Positions 25,743-34,338 of a DNA stretch of 64,000 nt are shown here, piece after piece. Below the pieces are notes generated by a model. It worked only from the letters and a program-made list of their open reading frames with translations, searched no databases and was not told where the DNA came from. The DNA lies in assembly GCF_905397395.1 (NCBI RefSeq), contig NZ_CAJPVH010000012.1, positions 1 through 64,000 of the forward strand, in the 5' to 3' direction. Position 1 is the stretch's first letter, and each line of letters begins with the position of its first letter. The position numbers and the translations under genes were made by a program. Source of the stretch: Cupriavidus campinensis (GTDB lineage Bacteria > Pseudomonadota > Gammaproteobacteria > Burkholderiales > Burkholderiaceae).

Positions 25743-27023
25743 ATGACCAGTCACCCCACGTCCCATGCCGGCACCGCATTGCCGCCCTGGTGGCGCACCG
25801 CCTGGTTCCTGCTGCTGGCCGGCGGGCTCGTGATGGGGCTGGCGCTGGGCGCTCGGCACGTGCAGGGCCTGTTCATGCTGCCGATCATCACGGACCGGGG
25901 CTGGACGCGCGAAACCTTTGCCTTCGCCATGGCCGTGCAGAACCTCACCTGGGGGCTGGCCCAGCCGTTCACCGGCATGGTGGCAGACCGCTTCGGCTCG
26001 GCCCGGGTGATGCTGGCCGGCCTGGCGCTGTACGCGGCGGGCCTGTTCCTGATGGCGCAGGCGGCCACGCCGGCGGCGTTCGTCTGGTCAGCGGGGCTGT
26101 GCGTGGGCGTGGCGCTGTCCGGCACCACCTTCGGCGTGGTCTATGGCGCCTTGAGCCGGATGATTGCGCCGGCGCAGCGCAGCCGGGCGCTGGGGCTGGC
26201 CGGGGCGATGGGCGGCATTGGCCAGTTCCTGCTGGTGCCGGGCGCGCAGGCCATGATCCTCCAGGCGGGCTGGCGCGGCGCGCTGCTGATCCTGGCCGTG
26301 ACCGCCGCCGCCATGCTGCCGCTGGCGCTGCCGTTCCAGGACCGGGCACAGCCGGCTGGCGGCGCCGGGGTCGGAGGCGGAGGCGGAGGAGTTGGCGGCG
26401 CCCAGCCGCCGCTGCTTGGGGCGGTGCGCGAGGCCTTCCGCCATTCCGGCTTCTGGCTGCTCAACCTCGGCTTCCTCGCATGTGGCTTTCAGTTGGCTTT
26501 TATCGCCAATCACCTGCCGGCCTACCTGCGCGACAAGGGCATGCAGCCGTCCGAGGGCATGGCCGCGCTGGCGGTCATCGCGCTGGCCAATATCGCCGGG
26601 ACGTACTGGTTCGGCGTGCTGGGCGGCCGGCATTCGCGCAAGTATCTGCTGGCCGGTATCTATTTAGTACGGACGGCGGCGATGGCGCTGTTCGTGCTGC
26701 TGCCGCTCAGCGCCGCTACGCTCTACGGGTTTGCGGCGGTGATGGGCTTCCTCTGGCTCGGCACCGTGCCGCTGACCAGCGGCATCGTCTCGCAGGTCTT
26801 CGGGGTGCGCTATATCACCACGCTGTTCGGCTTTGTGTTCTTCGGCCACCAGTTGGGCTCGTTCCTGGGGGTCTGGCTGGGCGGGGTGGTGTTCGAGGCC
26901 ACGCGCTCGTACGACCTGGTGTGGATGGGGGCCATGGCGCTCGGCGTGGTGGCGGCCGCGCTGCACTGGCCGATCGACGACCGGGAGATTGTCCGCGCGG
27001 GCTGGCCGCAGCCGCAGCGCTGA
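25743..27023 (+). CDS. MFS transporter (OFA/monocarboxylate type)
   Basis: 426 residues, twelve hydrophobic helices. The first helix is followed by GARHVQGLFMLPIITDRGWTRETFAFAMAVQNLTWGLAQPFTGMVADRFG, a layout seen in oxalate/formate-antiporter and monocarboxylate carriers. LSGTTFGVVYGALSRMIAPAQRSRALGLAGAMGGIGQFLLVP covers helices 4-5. The central cytoplasmic loop contains a glycine run (GGAGVGGGGGGVGGAQ) coded by a GGAGGC repeat. Substrate unknown, perhaps a small carboxylate. Probably under the divergent LysR gene. Confidence 0.9.
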   Translation: MTSHPTSHAGTALPPWWRTAWFLLLAGGLVMGLALGARHVQGLFMLPIITDRGWTRETFAFAMAVQNLTWGLAQPFTGMVADRFGSARVMLAGLALYAAGLFLMAQAATPAAFVWSAGLCVGVALSGTTFGVVYGALSRMIAPAQRSRALGLAGAMGGIGQFLLVPGAQAMILQAGWRGALLILAVTAAAMLPLALPFQDRAQPAGGAGVGGGGGGVGGAQPPLLGAVREAFRHSGFWLLNLGFLACGFQLAFIANHLPAYLRDKGMQPSEGMAALAVIALANIAGTYWFGVLGGRHSRKYLLAGIYLVRTAAMALFVLLPLSAATLYGFAAVMGFLWLGTVPLTSGIVSQVFGVRYITTLFGFVFFGHQLGSFLGVWLGGVVFEATRSYDLVWMGAMALGVVAAALHWPIDDREIVRAGWPQPQR

Positions 27024-27069
27024 GTTCAGCCGGCTGGGCTATGCTTGGCATGGACTCTGGAGACATGCC

Positions 27070-27612
27070 ATGCCCATCCCGTTTTCCGTGCGCGCCGCCC
27101 GCGTCGCGCTCCTGGCCGCCCTCGCCGCCGTGGCCGCCGTGGTCCTGGCCGGTTGCGCCACGCTCCAGCCGGTGCAGACCGCCCAGTCGATGCTCGGCAG
27201 CCCGCAAAGCGCGGTGCGCGAGACCTTCGGCAACCCGACCGAGACCTACCAGCTGGCGGACGGCACCCAGCGCTGGATCTATTCCAAGCAGCCCTATGGC
27301 TACGAGGTCTACGCCGCGGACTTCGACGCCGCCGGCAAGCTGACCGGCTTCCGCCAGACCCTGACCGAGAAGGAGATCTACGAGGCGCGCCCCGGGGTCT
27401 GGACCAAGCGCGACATCGCCGAGCGCTTCGGCCTGCCGCGCGAGCCGGTGCAGTACTTCACCCTGATGAAGCGGGAGGCGTGGAGCTACCGGATGTACAT
27501 GGCCGGCAACCTGCCGGCGCACTTCAGCGCCTATTTCGACGACGCCGGCGTGCTGGATCGCACCATGATCATCATGGACTCGCGTGGCGGGGACCGCAGC
27601 CGCTCCAAGTAA
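27070..27612 (+). CDS. Lipoprotein with BamE-like repeats
   Basis: 180 residues from ATG 27070. Signal peptide with lipobox (VVLAGCATLQP). Two similar halves, each beginning with a short helix and a G.P..... motif: SMLGSPQSAVRETFGNPTETYQLADGTQRWIYSKQPYG and ...WTKRDIAERFGLPREPVQYFTLMKREAWSYRMY. This is the SmpA/BamE-type pattern (outer-membrane lipoproteins), although BamE itself has one unit. Presumably anchored at the outer membrane. Function otherwise unknown. It stands alone between an MFS gene and a diguanylate cyclase. Confidence 0.8.
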   Translation: MPIPFSVRAARVALLAALAAVAAVVLAGCATLQPVQTAQSMLGSPQSAVRETFGNPTETYQLADGTQRWIYSKQPYGYEVYAADFDAAGKLTGFRQTLTEKEIYEARPGVWTKRDIAERFGLPREPVQYFTLMKREAWSYRMYMAGNLPAHFSAYFDDAGVLDRTMIIMDSRGGDRSRSK

Positions 27613-27710
27613 GTGGGGGGCGATGGGGTGGCGCCCCGGCTAGCCCCTATAATGGGGCGCCTCCGCCATGTCGGGCGCGGCGGCTCTTCATCAGGTTCCC
27701 CGCCGTTCTC

Positions 27711-29303
27711 ATGCCCTCGTACCCTCTTGTCCTTTGCCTGACCATAGCCGTGGTGTGCAGCGTGGGCATGGTTATCGCCACCTGGCCGCGCCGCGACGAT
27801 CCCACGATCAAGGCTTTCCTCGTGCTGGCCGGCGGCGTGGCGATCTGGAGCGGCGGGCGGCTCCTGGAAGTCAGTTCGGCCGACCTGGCCGGACGCATCT
27901 TCTGGGCCAAGGCCCAGTACGTCGGTATCGTGATGGTGCCCATCGGCTGGCTGGTGGCGATGATCCACCTGAGCCGGCCGCGCTACGTGGTGCCGTGGTC
28001 GCGGCTGTGGCTGCCGGTGCTGGCGGCGGTGGTGTCCGTGGTGCTGGTGCTGACCAACGAGCGGCATCACCTGATCTGGACGCGCATCGACCTGATGCCG
28101 GCCGGGGTCTCGCCGGGCGCCATCTTCCACCATGGCCCCGGCTACGTGGTGGTGGCGGCGTGGACCTATTTCATGCTGCTGCTGAGCCTGGTCTTCCTGC
28201 TTACGGCGGAGGTGCCCAATGCGGCGCTGACGCGTTGGGGCCGGGCCATCGTGGCCAGCAGCCTGACCCTGCCGCTGCTGACCCACATGGCCTACCTGCA
28301 GCGCTGGACCAGCCCGCTGGGCGGCGACCTGACCCCGGCCACGTTCTCCCTGATGACGGTGGTGGTCTGGATCTGCGCGCTGCGCACCCATCTGGATGAC
28401 ATCGGCCACTACGCGCGGCTGCGTGTGTTCGACACGATTGGCGATGGCTGCGTGATCGTCGACGCGAAGGGGCACATCGTCGAGTTCAACCCGGCCGCCG
28501 TGCGGCTGGTGCCCGACCTGCGCCGGGGGCAGCCGATGCCGGCCGTGTGGGACGAGGCGCTGCGCCAGCCGCGCGAGGCGGGGGCCGGCGACGGCGCCGT
28601 CCCCTACATTCCCCAGGACGCGCACTACGAAGTGACGGCGGAGCCGGTGATGCGGCTGGACGGCAAACGCATCGGCACGCTGGTCTTCATGCGCGACATC
28701 AGCCGCTACCAGTCGCGCGAACTGGCGCTGACGGCCCAGCTCGGCCAGACCGAGGCGCGGCTCTCGCGCGTGGAGGCGGACCTCGACATCGACGCGTTGA
28801 CCGGCATTCCGAACCGGCGCTTCTTCCAGCGCGAGTCCCTGCTGGCCGTGACCCGGGCCTTCGAGGCGAACGCGCCGATCGGGCTGCTGATTCTCGACGT
28901 GGACCTCTTCAAGCAATACAACGACCTGTACGGCCACCCCTGCGGCGACGACTGCCTGCGCCGGGTGGCCACCGCGCTGACCAGCGTGCTGGCGGGGGAG
29001 CAGTTCTGCGCGCGGCTGGGCGGCGAGGAGTTCGCGGTGGTGCTGCCGGATGCATCGCAGGACGAGACGCGCAACGTGGCGCGCCGCATGGTGGCGGCGG
29101 TGCGCGACCTGGAGATCCCGCACAACGGCACGCCGGTGCAGCCCTTCGTCACAATCAGCGTGGGCGCAGCCTGCGCGGTGCCGGACGCGCCACGGCTGGA
29201 GCCGCTGCTGCACCGGGCGGACAGCGCGATGTACCAGGCCAAGCGCGCCGGGCGCAATCGCTTCGTTCAGGATGGGAAGATCTACATGGGCCTGCAGGCG
29301 TAG
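27711..29303 (+). CDS. Membrane diguanylate cyclase (7TM-PAS-GGDEF)
   Basis: 530 residues from ATG 27711. Seven hydrophobic helices (residues about 3-225) resemble the N-terminal 7TM sensor module of histidine kinases and cyclases. A PAS-like domain follows (FDTIGDGCVIVDAKGHIVEFNPAAVRLVP), then GGDEF with DALTGIPNRRFF, DVDLFKQYNDLYGHPCGDDCLRRVA and active site GGEEF (437-441). No RxxD inhibition site precedes GGEEF, so feedback by c-di-GMP through that site is unlikely. The protein should make c-di-GMP in response to a membrane or lipid signal. A TATAAT at 27648-27653 may be its -10 box. Confidence 0.92.
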   Translation: MPSYPLVLCLTIAVVCSVGMVIATWPRRDDPTIKAFLVLAGGVAIWSGGRLLEVSSADLAGRIFWAKAQYVGIVMVPIGWLVAMIHLSRPRYVVPWSRLWLPVLAAVVSVVLVLTNERHHLIWTRIDLMPAGVSPGAIFHHGPGYVVVAAWTYFMLLLSLVFLLTAEVPNAALTRWGRAIVASSLTLPLLTHMAYLQRWTSPLGGDLTPATFSLMTVVVWICALRTHLDDIGHYARLRVFDTIGDGCVIVDAKGHIVEFNPAAVRLVPDLRRGQPMPAVWDEALRQPREAGAGDGAVPYIPQDAHYEVTAEPVMRLDGKRIGTLVFMRDISRYQSRELALTAQLGQTEARLSRVEADLDIDALTGIPNRRFFQRESLLAVTRAFEANAPIGLLILDVDLFKQYNDLYGHPCGDDCLRRVATALTSVLAGEQFCARLGGEEFAVVLPDASQDETRNVARRMVAAVRDLEIPHNGTPVQPFVTISVGAACAVPDAPRLEPLLHRADSAMYQAKRAGRNRFVQDGKIYMGLQA

Positions 29304-29361
29304 TGGCACGCGCGGGGGCTTGCAAAATCCGCAAGGTCATGTAGAATGCGCCGCTCACCTT

Positions 29362-29448
29362 GCCCAGGTGGCGGAATTGGTAGACGCACTAGGTTCAGGT
29401 CCTAGCGGTGGCAACACTGTGGAGGTTCGAGTCCTCTCCTGGGCACCA
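29362..29448 (+). tRNA. tRNA-Leu (anticodon CAG)
   Basis: Acceptor stem GCCCAGG pairs with CCTGGGC, followed by A73 and an encoded CCA. D arm GCGGAATTGGTAGACGC, anticodon stem CTAGG/CCTAG with loop TTCAGGT (CAG), long class II variable arm CGGTGGCAACACTGTG, and T arm with GGTTCGAGTCC. Reads CUG codons, the main leucine codon of this GC-rich genome. Confidence 0.97.
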
Positions 29449-29456
29449 AAGTTTCA

Positions 29457-29494
29457 GCAAAAAAGCCCGCGACGAAAGTCGCGGGCTTTTTTGC
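29457..29494. terminator. Bidirectional intrinsic terminator
   Basis: Perfect 17-base arms (GCAAAAAAGCCCGCGAC / complement) around a GAAA tetraloop. Each side has A or T runs, so it can stop transcription from the tRNA on the right-going strand and from dadA on the left-going strand. Confidence 0.93.
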
Positions 29495-29507
29495 TTCCTG
29501 CGATCGA

Positions 29508-30782
29508 TCAGCCCTCGCCAGCCAGTGCCAGGCCCGCCCGCACCGTCGCGCGCTCGCCTGCCGCCTGCCGGATGACATCGCCCACCATCTCGGCCGTCAC
29601 TGCCGACAACGTCCACCCCAGATGCCCGTGCCCCGTGTTGTAGAACACGTTGGCCTGCCGCCCGCGCCCCACGCGCGGCATCATGTTCGGCATCATCGGC
29701 CGCAGCCCCGCCCACGGCACCACGCTGCGCGTGCTCACGCCGGGGAAGCAGGTGTTGACCCAGTCGATCAGCGGGCGGATGCGGTCCGCGCGGATGTCGC
29801 GGTCGATGCCGTTGAACTCGGCCGTGCCGGCCACGCGGAAGCGGTCCACGCCGAGCCGGCTGGTCACGAGCTTGGTCTCGTCGTCGAGCAGGCTGACCGT
29901 AGGGGCCGCAGCCTGGCTGGCGGCGTCGGGCAGGTTCACCGTGATCGAATAGCCCTTCACCGGGTAGATGTTCACGCGGTCGCCCAGTTGCGCGGCGAAC
30001 TGCCGGCTGGCCACCCCGGCGCAGACCACCACGGCGTCGAAGGTCGTCGACGTGGTTGCGGTGCCCTGCGCGCCGTCGCGGACGGTGATGGTGGCCCTGC
30101 GGCCGTCCGACGTGACCGTCTGCACATCCTGGCTGTAGCGCGTGACCACGCCGAGCCGCTGGGCCGCCGCGGCCAGGCCGGAGGTGAACTTGTGGATGTC
30201 GCCGGTGGCGTCGCTCTCGGTGTAGTAGCCGCCGTAGTACTGGCCGGCCAGTGTCGGTTCGATCGCACGCATCTCCTCGGGCGTGACCGCGCGGCGCGGC
30301 AGGCCGCCCTCGGCCAGCAGGCGGGAGACCTCGCCGGCATGGTCGAAGCCCGCCTTGTCCCGGTAGATATGGAGGATGCCCTGCCGCTTGAGGTCGAAGT
30401 CGATGCCTTCCGCCTCGGCCCAGCCGAACAGGTGCGCCCGGGCGGCGATGGCCAGCCGGGCGGTCTCGATCGTGTTCGCCCGGTAGTGCGGCATGGCGGC
30501 GATGAATTCGGCGAACCAGCTCAGCTTGTGCCAGGTGGGGCGGGGGTTCACCAGCAGTGGGGCGTCGTTGCGCAGCATCCACTTGATGCCCTTCACCAGC
30601 GTGGAGCGGTGGGTCCAGACCTCGGCGTTCGATGCGGAGAGCTGGCCGCCATTGGCGAACGAGGTTTCCATGGCCGCGTAGCGATGGCGCTCGAGCAGCG
30701 TGACCGCGAAACCACGTTTGGCGAGGGCGTAAGCGGTCGTCACGCCGGTGATGCCACCGCCGATGACTGCGATTGTCTTCAT
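29508..30782 (-). CDS. dadA: D-amino acid dehydrogenase (DadA family FAD oxidoreductase)
   Basis: 424 residues. FAD-binding dinucleotide fold at the N-terminus (IAVIGGGITGVTTAYALAKRGFAVTLLERH), SFANGGQLSASNAEVW, VNIYPVKGYSITV, and the C-terminal FAD block NVFYNTGHGHLGWTLS, all characteristic of the DadA small subunit. The enzyme oxidises D-amino acids to 2-oxo acids, feeding electrons to the respiratory chain at the inner membrane. A tandem glycine riboswitch precedes it, so here glycine is probably the signal and perhaps a substrate. Monocistronic, ending at the bidirectional terminator. Confidence 0.93.
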   Translation of the reverse strand: MKTIAVIGGGITGVTTAYALAKRGFAVTLLERHRYAAMETSFANGGQLSASNAEVWTHRSTLVKGIKWMLRNDAPLLVNPRPTWHKLSWFAEFIAAMPHYRANTIETARLAIAARAHLFGWAEAEGIDFDLKRQGILHIYRDKAGFDHAGEVSRLLAEGGLPRRAVTPEEMRAIEPTLAGQYYGGYYTESDATGDIHKFTSGLAAAAQRLGVVTRYSQDVQTVTSDGRRATITVRDGAQGTATTSTTFDAVVVCAGVASRQFAAQLGDRVNIYPVKGYSITVNLPDAASQAAAPTVSLLDDETKLVTSRLGVDRFRVAGTAEFNGIDRDIRADRIRPLIDWVNTCFPGVSTRSVVPWAGLRPMMPNMMPRVGRGRQANVFYNTGHGHLGWTLSAVTAEMVGDVIRQAAGERATVRAGLALAGEG

Positions 30783-30848
30783 GTTGTCAGGTCTTCCAGG
30801 ACGTCGTGGATGGGGGGTACGTGGCGCACCATGCGCGACGCACGCCCC

Positions 30849-31033
30849 CTCTGTCCTTGACCTGAGAGATTCACGATGCGCGCGGGCGCATCGCTTGCTC
30901 CTTCGGTACCGTCGGCTGACGCGAGCCGGGGTTCTTCAGAGTGCAATGGCGTTACCGGTCCTTTGGCCTGAGAGTTTCCGGGGCGGTTGCTCCTTCGGCG
31001 CCGGCCTGCCGGGCGGCAGGCACAGTCTCTCCC
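30849..31033 (-). promoter_or_regulatory. Tandem glycine riboswitch
   Basis: Read on the minus strand. Aptamer 1 (about 31033-30957) starts GGGAGAG, carries GCCGAAGGAGCAA and ends CTCTCAGGCCAAAGGACC. Aptamer 2 (30941-30849) starts CTCTGAAGAACC, repeats CCGAAGGAGCAA and ends CTCTCAGGTCAAGGACAGAG; its P1 stem pairs CTCTG with CAGAG. Both cores match the known gcvT-type glycine aptamers, joined by a short linker as in cooperative tandem forms. A G-rich/C-rich imperfect hairpin follows (30812-30848) before the dadA start and could be the expression platform; it lacks a U tract, so control is more likely at translation. That last point is inferred. Confidence 0.9.
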
Positions 31034-31101
31034 GATAACGCGGGTAAAACAGGTACGACGGGGGCACTATGCCACGGGGATCGCTGCTCCGGCAACCCCG
31101 G

Positions 31102-31653
31102 CTAGTCGAGGTTGCGTGGCTTGCGGCCGGTAATCATCGCCCCGATCAGGTTTTCCTTGCCGGCCACGCTGGCAACGATGGCCACCAGCGCGTGCACCGC
31201 CACCAGCCCGAGCAGCGTGTTGGAGAGCCAGCGATGGATGTCGATGGGCCAGTCCTCGCCCCAGAACGGGTCGAGGCGGGAGAGCCAGCCGGTGACGGCG
31301 AGCAGCAGGATCAGCGTCCACATCGCCAGCATCATCACCGCGCCGAGCGGCGTGTGGCTGATGAAGCGCGGCGCGCGGCGCCGGGCCATGGCCCGGGCAT
31401 GGACCAGCACACCGGCAGGGCGCGGCAGCCAGGCGCGGAAGCGCGCGTGTTCGCTGCCGATGAAGCCCCAGAGGATGCGGAACAGCACGAGTCCGGCGGC
31501 CACGTAGCCCAGCAGGCGGTGCATCTGGTCGCCGGAATCGTCGATGATGTCGTAGCACACAATGGCCGCCACGCTCCAATGCGTGAGCCGCACCACCCCG
31601 TCCCAGACGCGGAGCGTGGCGACTTCGCGCAGCTGGCTAGCCGGGACCGACAT
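31102..31653 (-). CDS. Cytochrome b561-type membrane protein
   Basis: 183 residues from ATG 31653. Four membrane helices with histidines placed for two b hemes: VRLTHWSVAAIVCYDI, MHRLLGYVAAGLVLFRILWGFIGSEHARF, a third helix MMLAMWTLILLLAVTG, and DIHRWLSNTLLGLVAVHALVAIVAS. This is the layout of prokaryotic cytochrome b561 / Ni-hydrogenase-type b cytochromes. It lies two bases after a PepSY-domain gene, a pairing common in beta-proteobacteria and thought to form an electron-transfer unit across the inner membrane. Confidence 0.88.
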   Translation of the reverse strand: MSVPASQLREVATLRVWDGVVRLTHWSVAAIVCYDIIDDSGDQMHRLLGYVAAGLVLFRILWGFIGSEHARFRAWLPRPAGVLVHARAMARRRAPRFISHTPLGAVMMLAMWTLILLLAVTGWLSRLDPFWGEDWPIDIHRWLSNTLLGLVAVHALVAIVASVAGKENLIGAMITGRKPRNLD

Positions 31654-31655
31654 GT

Positions 31656-31922
31656 TTACTTCTCGATCTCGGACTTCACGATGTCGAGCGTCTTCGTGTC
31701 GAAGTAGATCTCGGCCTTCTTGCCGTCCTTGGTGGTGCCGTAGATCTCGTAGCAGTTGCCGTCCACCTTGAATTTCTTGATGTTGTAGCCCTGGGCGGCG
31801 ATCTTGGCCTTGGCGTCGGCCTCGGGCATCCATTCGGACTTCGGATGCTTGTCGCACTTGGCGCCCGCGAGCGCACCCGTGGAAAACGCACCGGCGATGA
31901 GAAGGACGGCGACTTTCAGCAT
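31656..31922 (-). CDS. PepSY-domain periplasmic protein
   Basis: 88 residues from ATG 31922 with GGGAG upstream. Signal peptide MLKVAVLLIAGAFSTGALAG, then a single PepSY domain: ADAKAKIAAQGYNIKKFKVDGNCYEIYGTTKDGKKAEIYFDTKTLDIVKSEIEK. Two cysteines (Cys in GAKCDKHP and GNCYE) could form a disulfide. Translated just ahead of the cytochrome b561 gene and very likely co-transcribed. It may modulate or feed that cytochrome. The upstream divergent region to the LysR gene is AT-rich (TTATTATCAATCAATG). Confidence 0.88.
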   Translation of the reverse strand: MLKVAVLLIAGAFSTGALAGAKCDKHPKSEWMPEADAKAKIAAQGYNIKKFKVDGNCYEIYGTTKDGKKAEIYFDTKTLDIVKSEIEK

Positions 31923-32091
31923 TGCAACTCCCACAAGACACCCCATTCGGGGCGGATGCGGGAATCGTACGCGGTAACACGAATTATTATCAATCAATGT
32001 TTTCCCCAGCCTTGAGTCTCAAGCGGCAGGATTGTTCGTGCTGTGGGACAATCCGGCCGTGCCCGGAGGCACGCGAAGACCAAGGTGTTTC

Positions 32092-33087
32092 ATGAAATCG
32101 ATCGACTGGAAAGACTGGGAAATCTTCTGCCGCGTAGTGGAAGGGGGCGGCTTCACGCAGGGGGCCGAACTGGCGGAAGTGCCCAAGTCATCGGCCAGCG
32201 CAGCGGTTGCCCGGCTGGAAACCCAGCTTGGCGTGCGCCTCTTCGAGCGCACCACGCGGCGCGTGCGCGTGACCCAGCGCGGCCAGCAGCTCTATGACCG
32301 TGTGGCGCCGCTGTTCGGCGAGCTGCGCGAGATCAGCGCGGAGGCCGCCTCGGTGAGCGCCGAGGTCAGCGGCACGCTGCGCATCGCCACACCTTACGAG
32401 GTGGGTTCGCAGCACCTCTCGGCCTCGCTTTCGAGGTTGCTCAAGCTGCACCCGTCGCTGCACGTGGAACTCGACATGAGCTGGGACCAGCCCGACCTGA
32501 TCCGCCACGGCTACGACCTCGCCTTCGTCATGACCGACACCAACCTCCACGACAGTTCGTTCGCGAGCAAGCGCGTGGTGCTGATCGAGCGTGCGTTCTA
32601 TGCAGCACCCGCGCTGATCCGCGAGCACGGCCTGCCGCGCGCGCCGCAGGACCTGAAGGGCTGGCCGACGCTGGGCAACCTCGACGACGTGCAATGGGAA
32701 TTCCTGCGCGACGGCGTGGAAACCTTCGCCATGGATGTTTCGCCGCGTATCTCCACGCATAACGCCGAAGTCCGCCTCAAGGCCGCGCTGGACGGGCTGG
32801 GCGTGGCGCGCATGTCGCCGCGCTTCGTGCACGAACATCTGGTACACGGCCAACTGGTGCGCGTGCTGCCCGGCTATACGTCATCCCCGCTGAAGGTGTA
32901 CGTGCTGATGCCGGCCCGCAAGCTGATGCCGCCGAGCGTGCGGGCCTTCCTCACCGTGCTGGAAGAGACGCTGGGCGTGCCGGAGACCCGGCGCCCGGCG
33001 CCGCGTGCCAAGGCGCTGGCGGAAGCCACCGACATTGCCAACACGCCGGACGATGACGGCGGCGCCGTGGTGATCGGGCTCGACTGA
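32092..33087 (+). CDS. LysR-type regulator
   Basis: 331 residues from ATG 32092. Helix-turn-helix WEIFCRVVEGGGFTQGAELAEVPKSSASAAVARLETQLGVRLFERTTRRVRVTQRGQQLYDRV at residues about 8-70, effector domain SGTLRIATPYEVGSQHLSASLSRLLKLHPSLHVEL of the CrgA/DsdC-like class. Divergent from the PepSY-cytochrome b561 pair, which it may regulate. The C-terminal tail (residues about 300-331) is Ala/Pro-rich then acidic (PDDDGGAVVIGLD), longer than in typical relatives. Confidence 0.9.
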   Translation: MKSIDWKDWEIFCRVVEGGGFTQGAELAEVPKSSASAAVARLETQLGVRLFERTTRRVRVTQRGQQLYDRVAPLFGELREISAEAASVSAEVSGTLRIATPYEVGSQHLSASLSRLLKLHPSLHVELDMSWDQPDLIRHGYDLAFVMTDTNLHDSSFASKRVVLIERAFYAAPALIREHGLPRAPQDLKGWPTLGNLDDVQWEFLRDGVETFAMDVSPRISTHNAEVRLKAALDGLGVARMSPRFVHEHLVHGQLVRVLPGYTSSPLKVYVLMPARKLMPPSVRAFLTVLEETLGVPETRRPAPRAKALAEATDIANTPDDDGGAVVIGLD

Positions 33088-33108
33088 GTTCCCGGGCGGG
33101 CCGGGAGC

Positions 33109-33615
33109 TCAGTAGGGCTGGTCGCCGGGGCGGATGTCGAAGCCGAGCGTGTCGGCGATCTCGAGTATCTCTTCGTCGTCCTCGCTGCGCGTGATCCAGC
33201 CGCCGTAGGCGTCGCCGCCGGTATCCCAGTTCCAGAGCGTGTAGCCGGCCATGCGCAGCTGCGTGGCGACGATCTCCATCAGCTCGGGCACGCTCGTGCC
33301 TTCCAGGAAGTCCTCGTCCTCGGTGTCCTCGGTGCCCCAGTCCACCTCGAGGTCGATCCGCTCGCAAAGCTGGTTCAGGCAGCCGATAAAGGACTCGGCG
33401 TCTTTCCAGTCGACGTAGTAGCCGGATTCCCAGTCGATGATGTCCTTGACCTGCCAGAGCAGGCCGGCGGCATCGATCTCGTCTTCCTCGGCGTCTTCCA
33501 GCGCTTCCTCGAACAGCGAGAACTGCCGGCTGGTCTGGGCGCTATCCCCGAGGTTGATCAGCGCGAACAGCCGGCTGATGGCGTCTTGCGCGTCGTCGTC
33601 CAGTTCAATTGCCAT
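33109..33615 (-). CDS. Acidic protein resembling DUF6630
   Basis: 168 residues, unusually acidic (clusters such as EEALEDAEEDEID and DTEDEDF). Central block LLWQVKDIIDWESGYYVDWKDAESFIGCLNQLC, rich in Trp and Asp, recalls DUF6630 proteins; the rest (LEIADTLGFDIRPGDQPY) is equally conserved-looking. Function unknown, no signal or membrane helix. Preceded by GGAGGAGC. It sits 33 bases downstream of the ArsR-type gene on the same strand, so the two may form an operon. Confidence 0.72.
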   Translation of the reverse strand: MAIELDDDAQDAISRLFALINLGDSAQTSRQFSLFEEALEDAEEDEIDAAGLLWQVKDIIDWESGYYVDWKDAESFIGCLNQLCERIDLEVDWGTEDTEDEDFLEGTSVPELMEIVATQLRMAGYTLWNWDTGGDAYGGWITRSEDDEEILEIADTLGFDIRPGDQPY

Positions 33616-33648
33616 CTGCTCCTCCTCTGGCTTTGGTATTCATATCAC

Positions 33649-34338
33649 TCATGCGGCCACGTTCACGATTTCGCGCTGGCCGCGGGGCGTCACGCGCAGG
33701 GCGCGCGACGTGTCCGTACGCTCGATCCACCCGCGTGCCAGCAGGCTTTCGAGCAGCGCCGCGCCGAGCGCCCCGCCCAGATGAGGCTTGCGCTCGCTCC
33801 AGTCCGGGCAGGTGCAGGCAAACTGCCGGCGCTTGCGGCGGGTGGCGCCCAGGTCGATGCCAAGCTGCCCCATCGCCTCCGCGCCGGGGGCGCTGAGGTC
33901 GACGGTGCTGCCCGACACGATCAGCCAGCCCGCTTCGGACATTCGTTCGAAAAGACCCACCGCAAGTTCCCCGGCCAGATGGTCATAGCAGGTGCGCGCC
34001 TGCCGCAGCGCCGGCGGCGCGGTGCGGGAAACCGGCACGGCACGCAGGCGCGGTGGCTGGCTGGCCAGCGACGCCGACGCAAGTGCCTCGATCGCCACGC
34101 CAATTTCAGGCGTGGCCAGCCGGTAGTAGCGATTGCGCCCGCGCGTTTCCACGGCCAGCAGCCCGCCTTCGGACATGCGGGCCAGATGGCCACTGGTGGA
34201 GGAGGCCGACAGCCCGGCAATCATCGCCAGTTCGCCGGCAGGCCGGGCGCTGCCATCCATCAGCGCCCACAACATGGCCGCACGGCCGGGATCGGCCAGC
34301 AGGCCGGCAAGCTGGCTGATACCAGGAGCGTATTCCAT
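33649..34338 (-). CDS. ArsR-family transcription regulator with extended C-terminus
   Basis: 229 residues. Winged helix near the N-terminus: ISQLAGLLADPGRAAMLWALMDGSARPAGELAMIAGLSASSTSGHLARMSEGGLLAVETRGRNRYYRL. The second half (ARTCYDHLAGELAVGLFERM...GLG, RRKRRQFACTCPDWSERKPHLGGALGAALLESLLARGWIER) is a separate conserved domain found in many proteobacterial ArsR relatives; its Cys-X-Cys and His residues might bind a metal but no ArsR arsenic box is seen. Located at the edge of the accessory segment. Target genes unknown, possibly the gene downstream. Confidence 0.88.
   Translation of the reverse strand: MEYAPGISQLAGLLADPGRAAMLWALMDGSARPAGELAMIAGLSASSTSGHLARMSEGGLLAVETRGRNRYYRLATPEIGVAIEALASASLASQPPRLRAVPVSRTAPPALRQARTCYDHLAGELAVGLFERMSEAGWLIVSGSTVDLSAPGAEAMGQLGIDLGATRRKRRQFACTCPDWSERKPHLGGALGAALLESLLARGWIERTDTSRALRVTPRGQREIVNVAA

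Noticed and set aside
33088..33108. Terminator between convergent genes
   Set aside because: A GC-rich imperfect hairpin is present but it is short and has no T tract.
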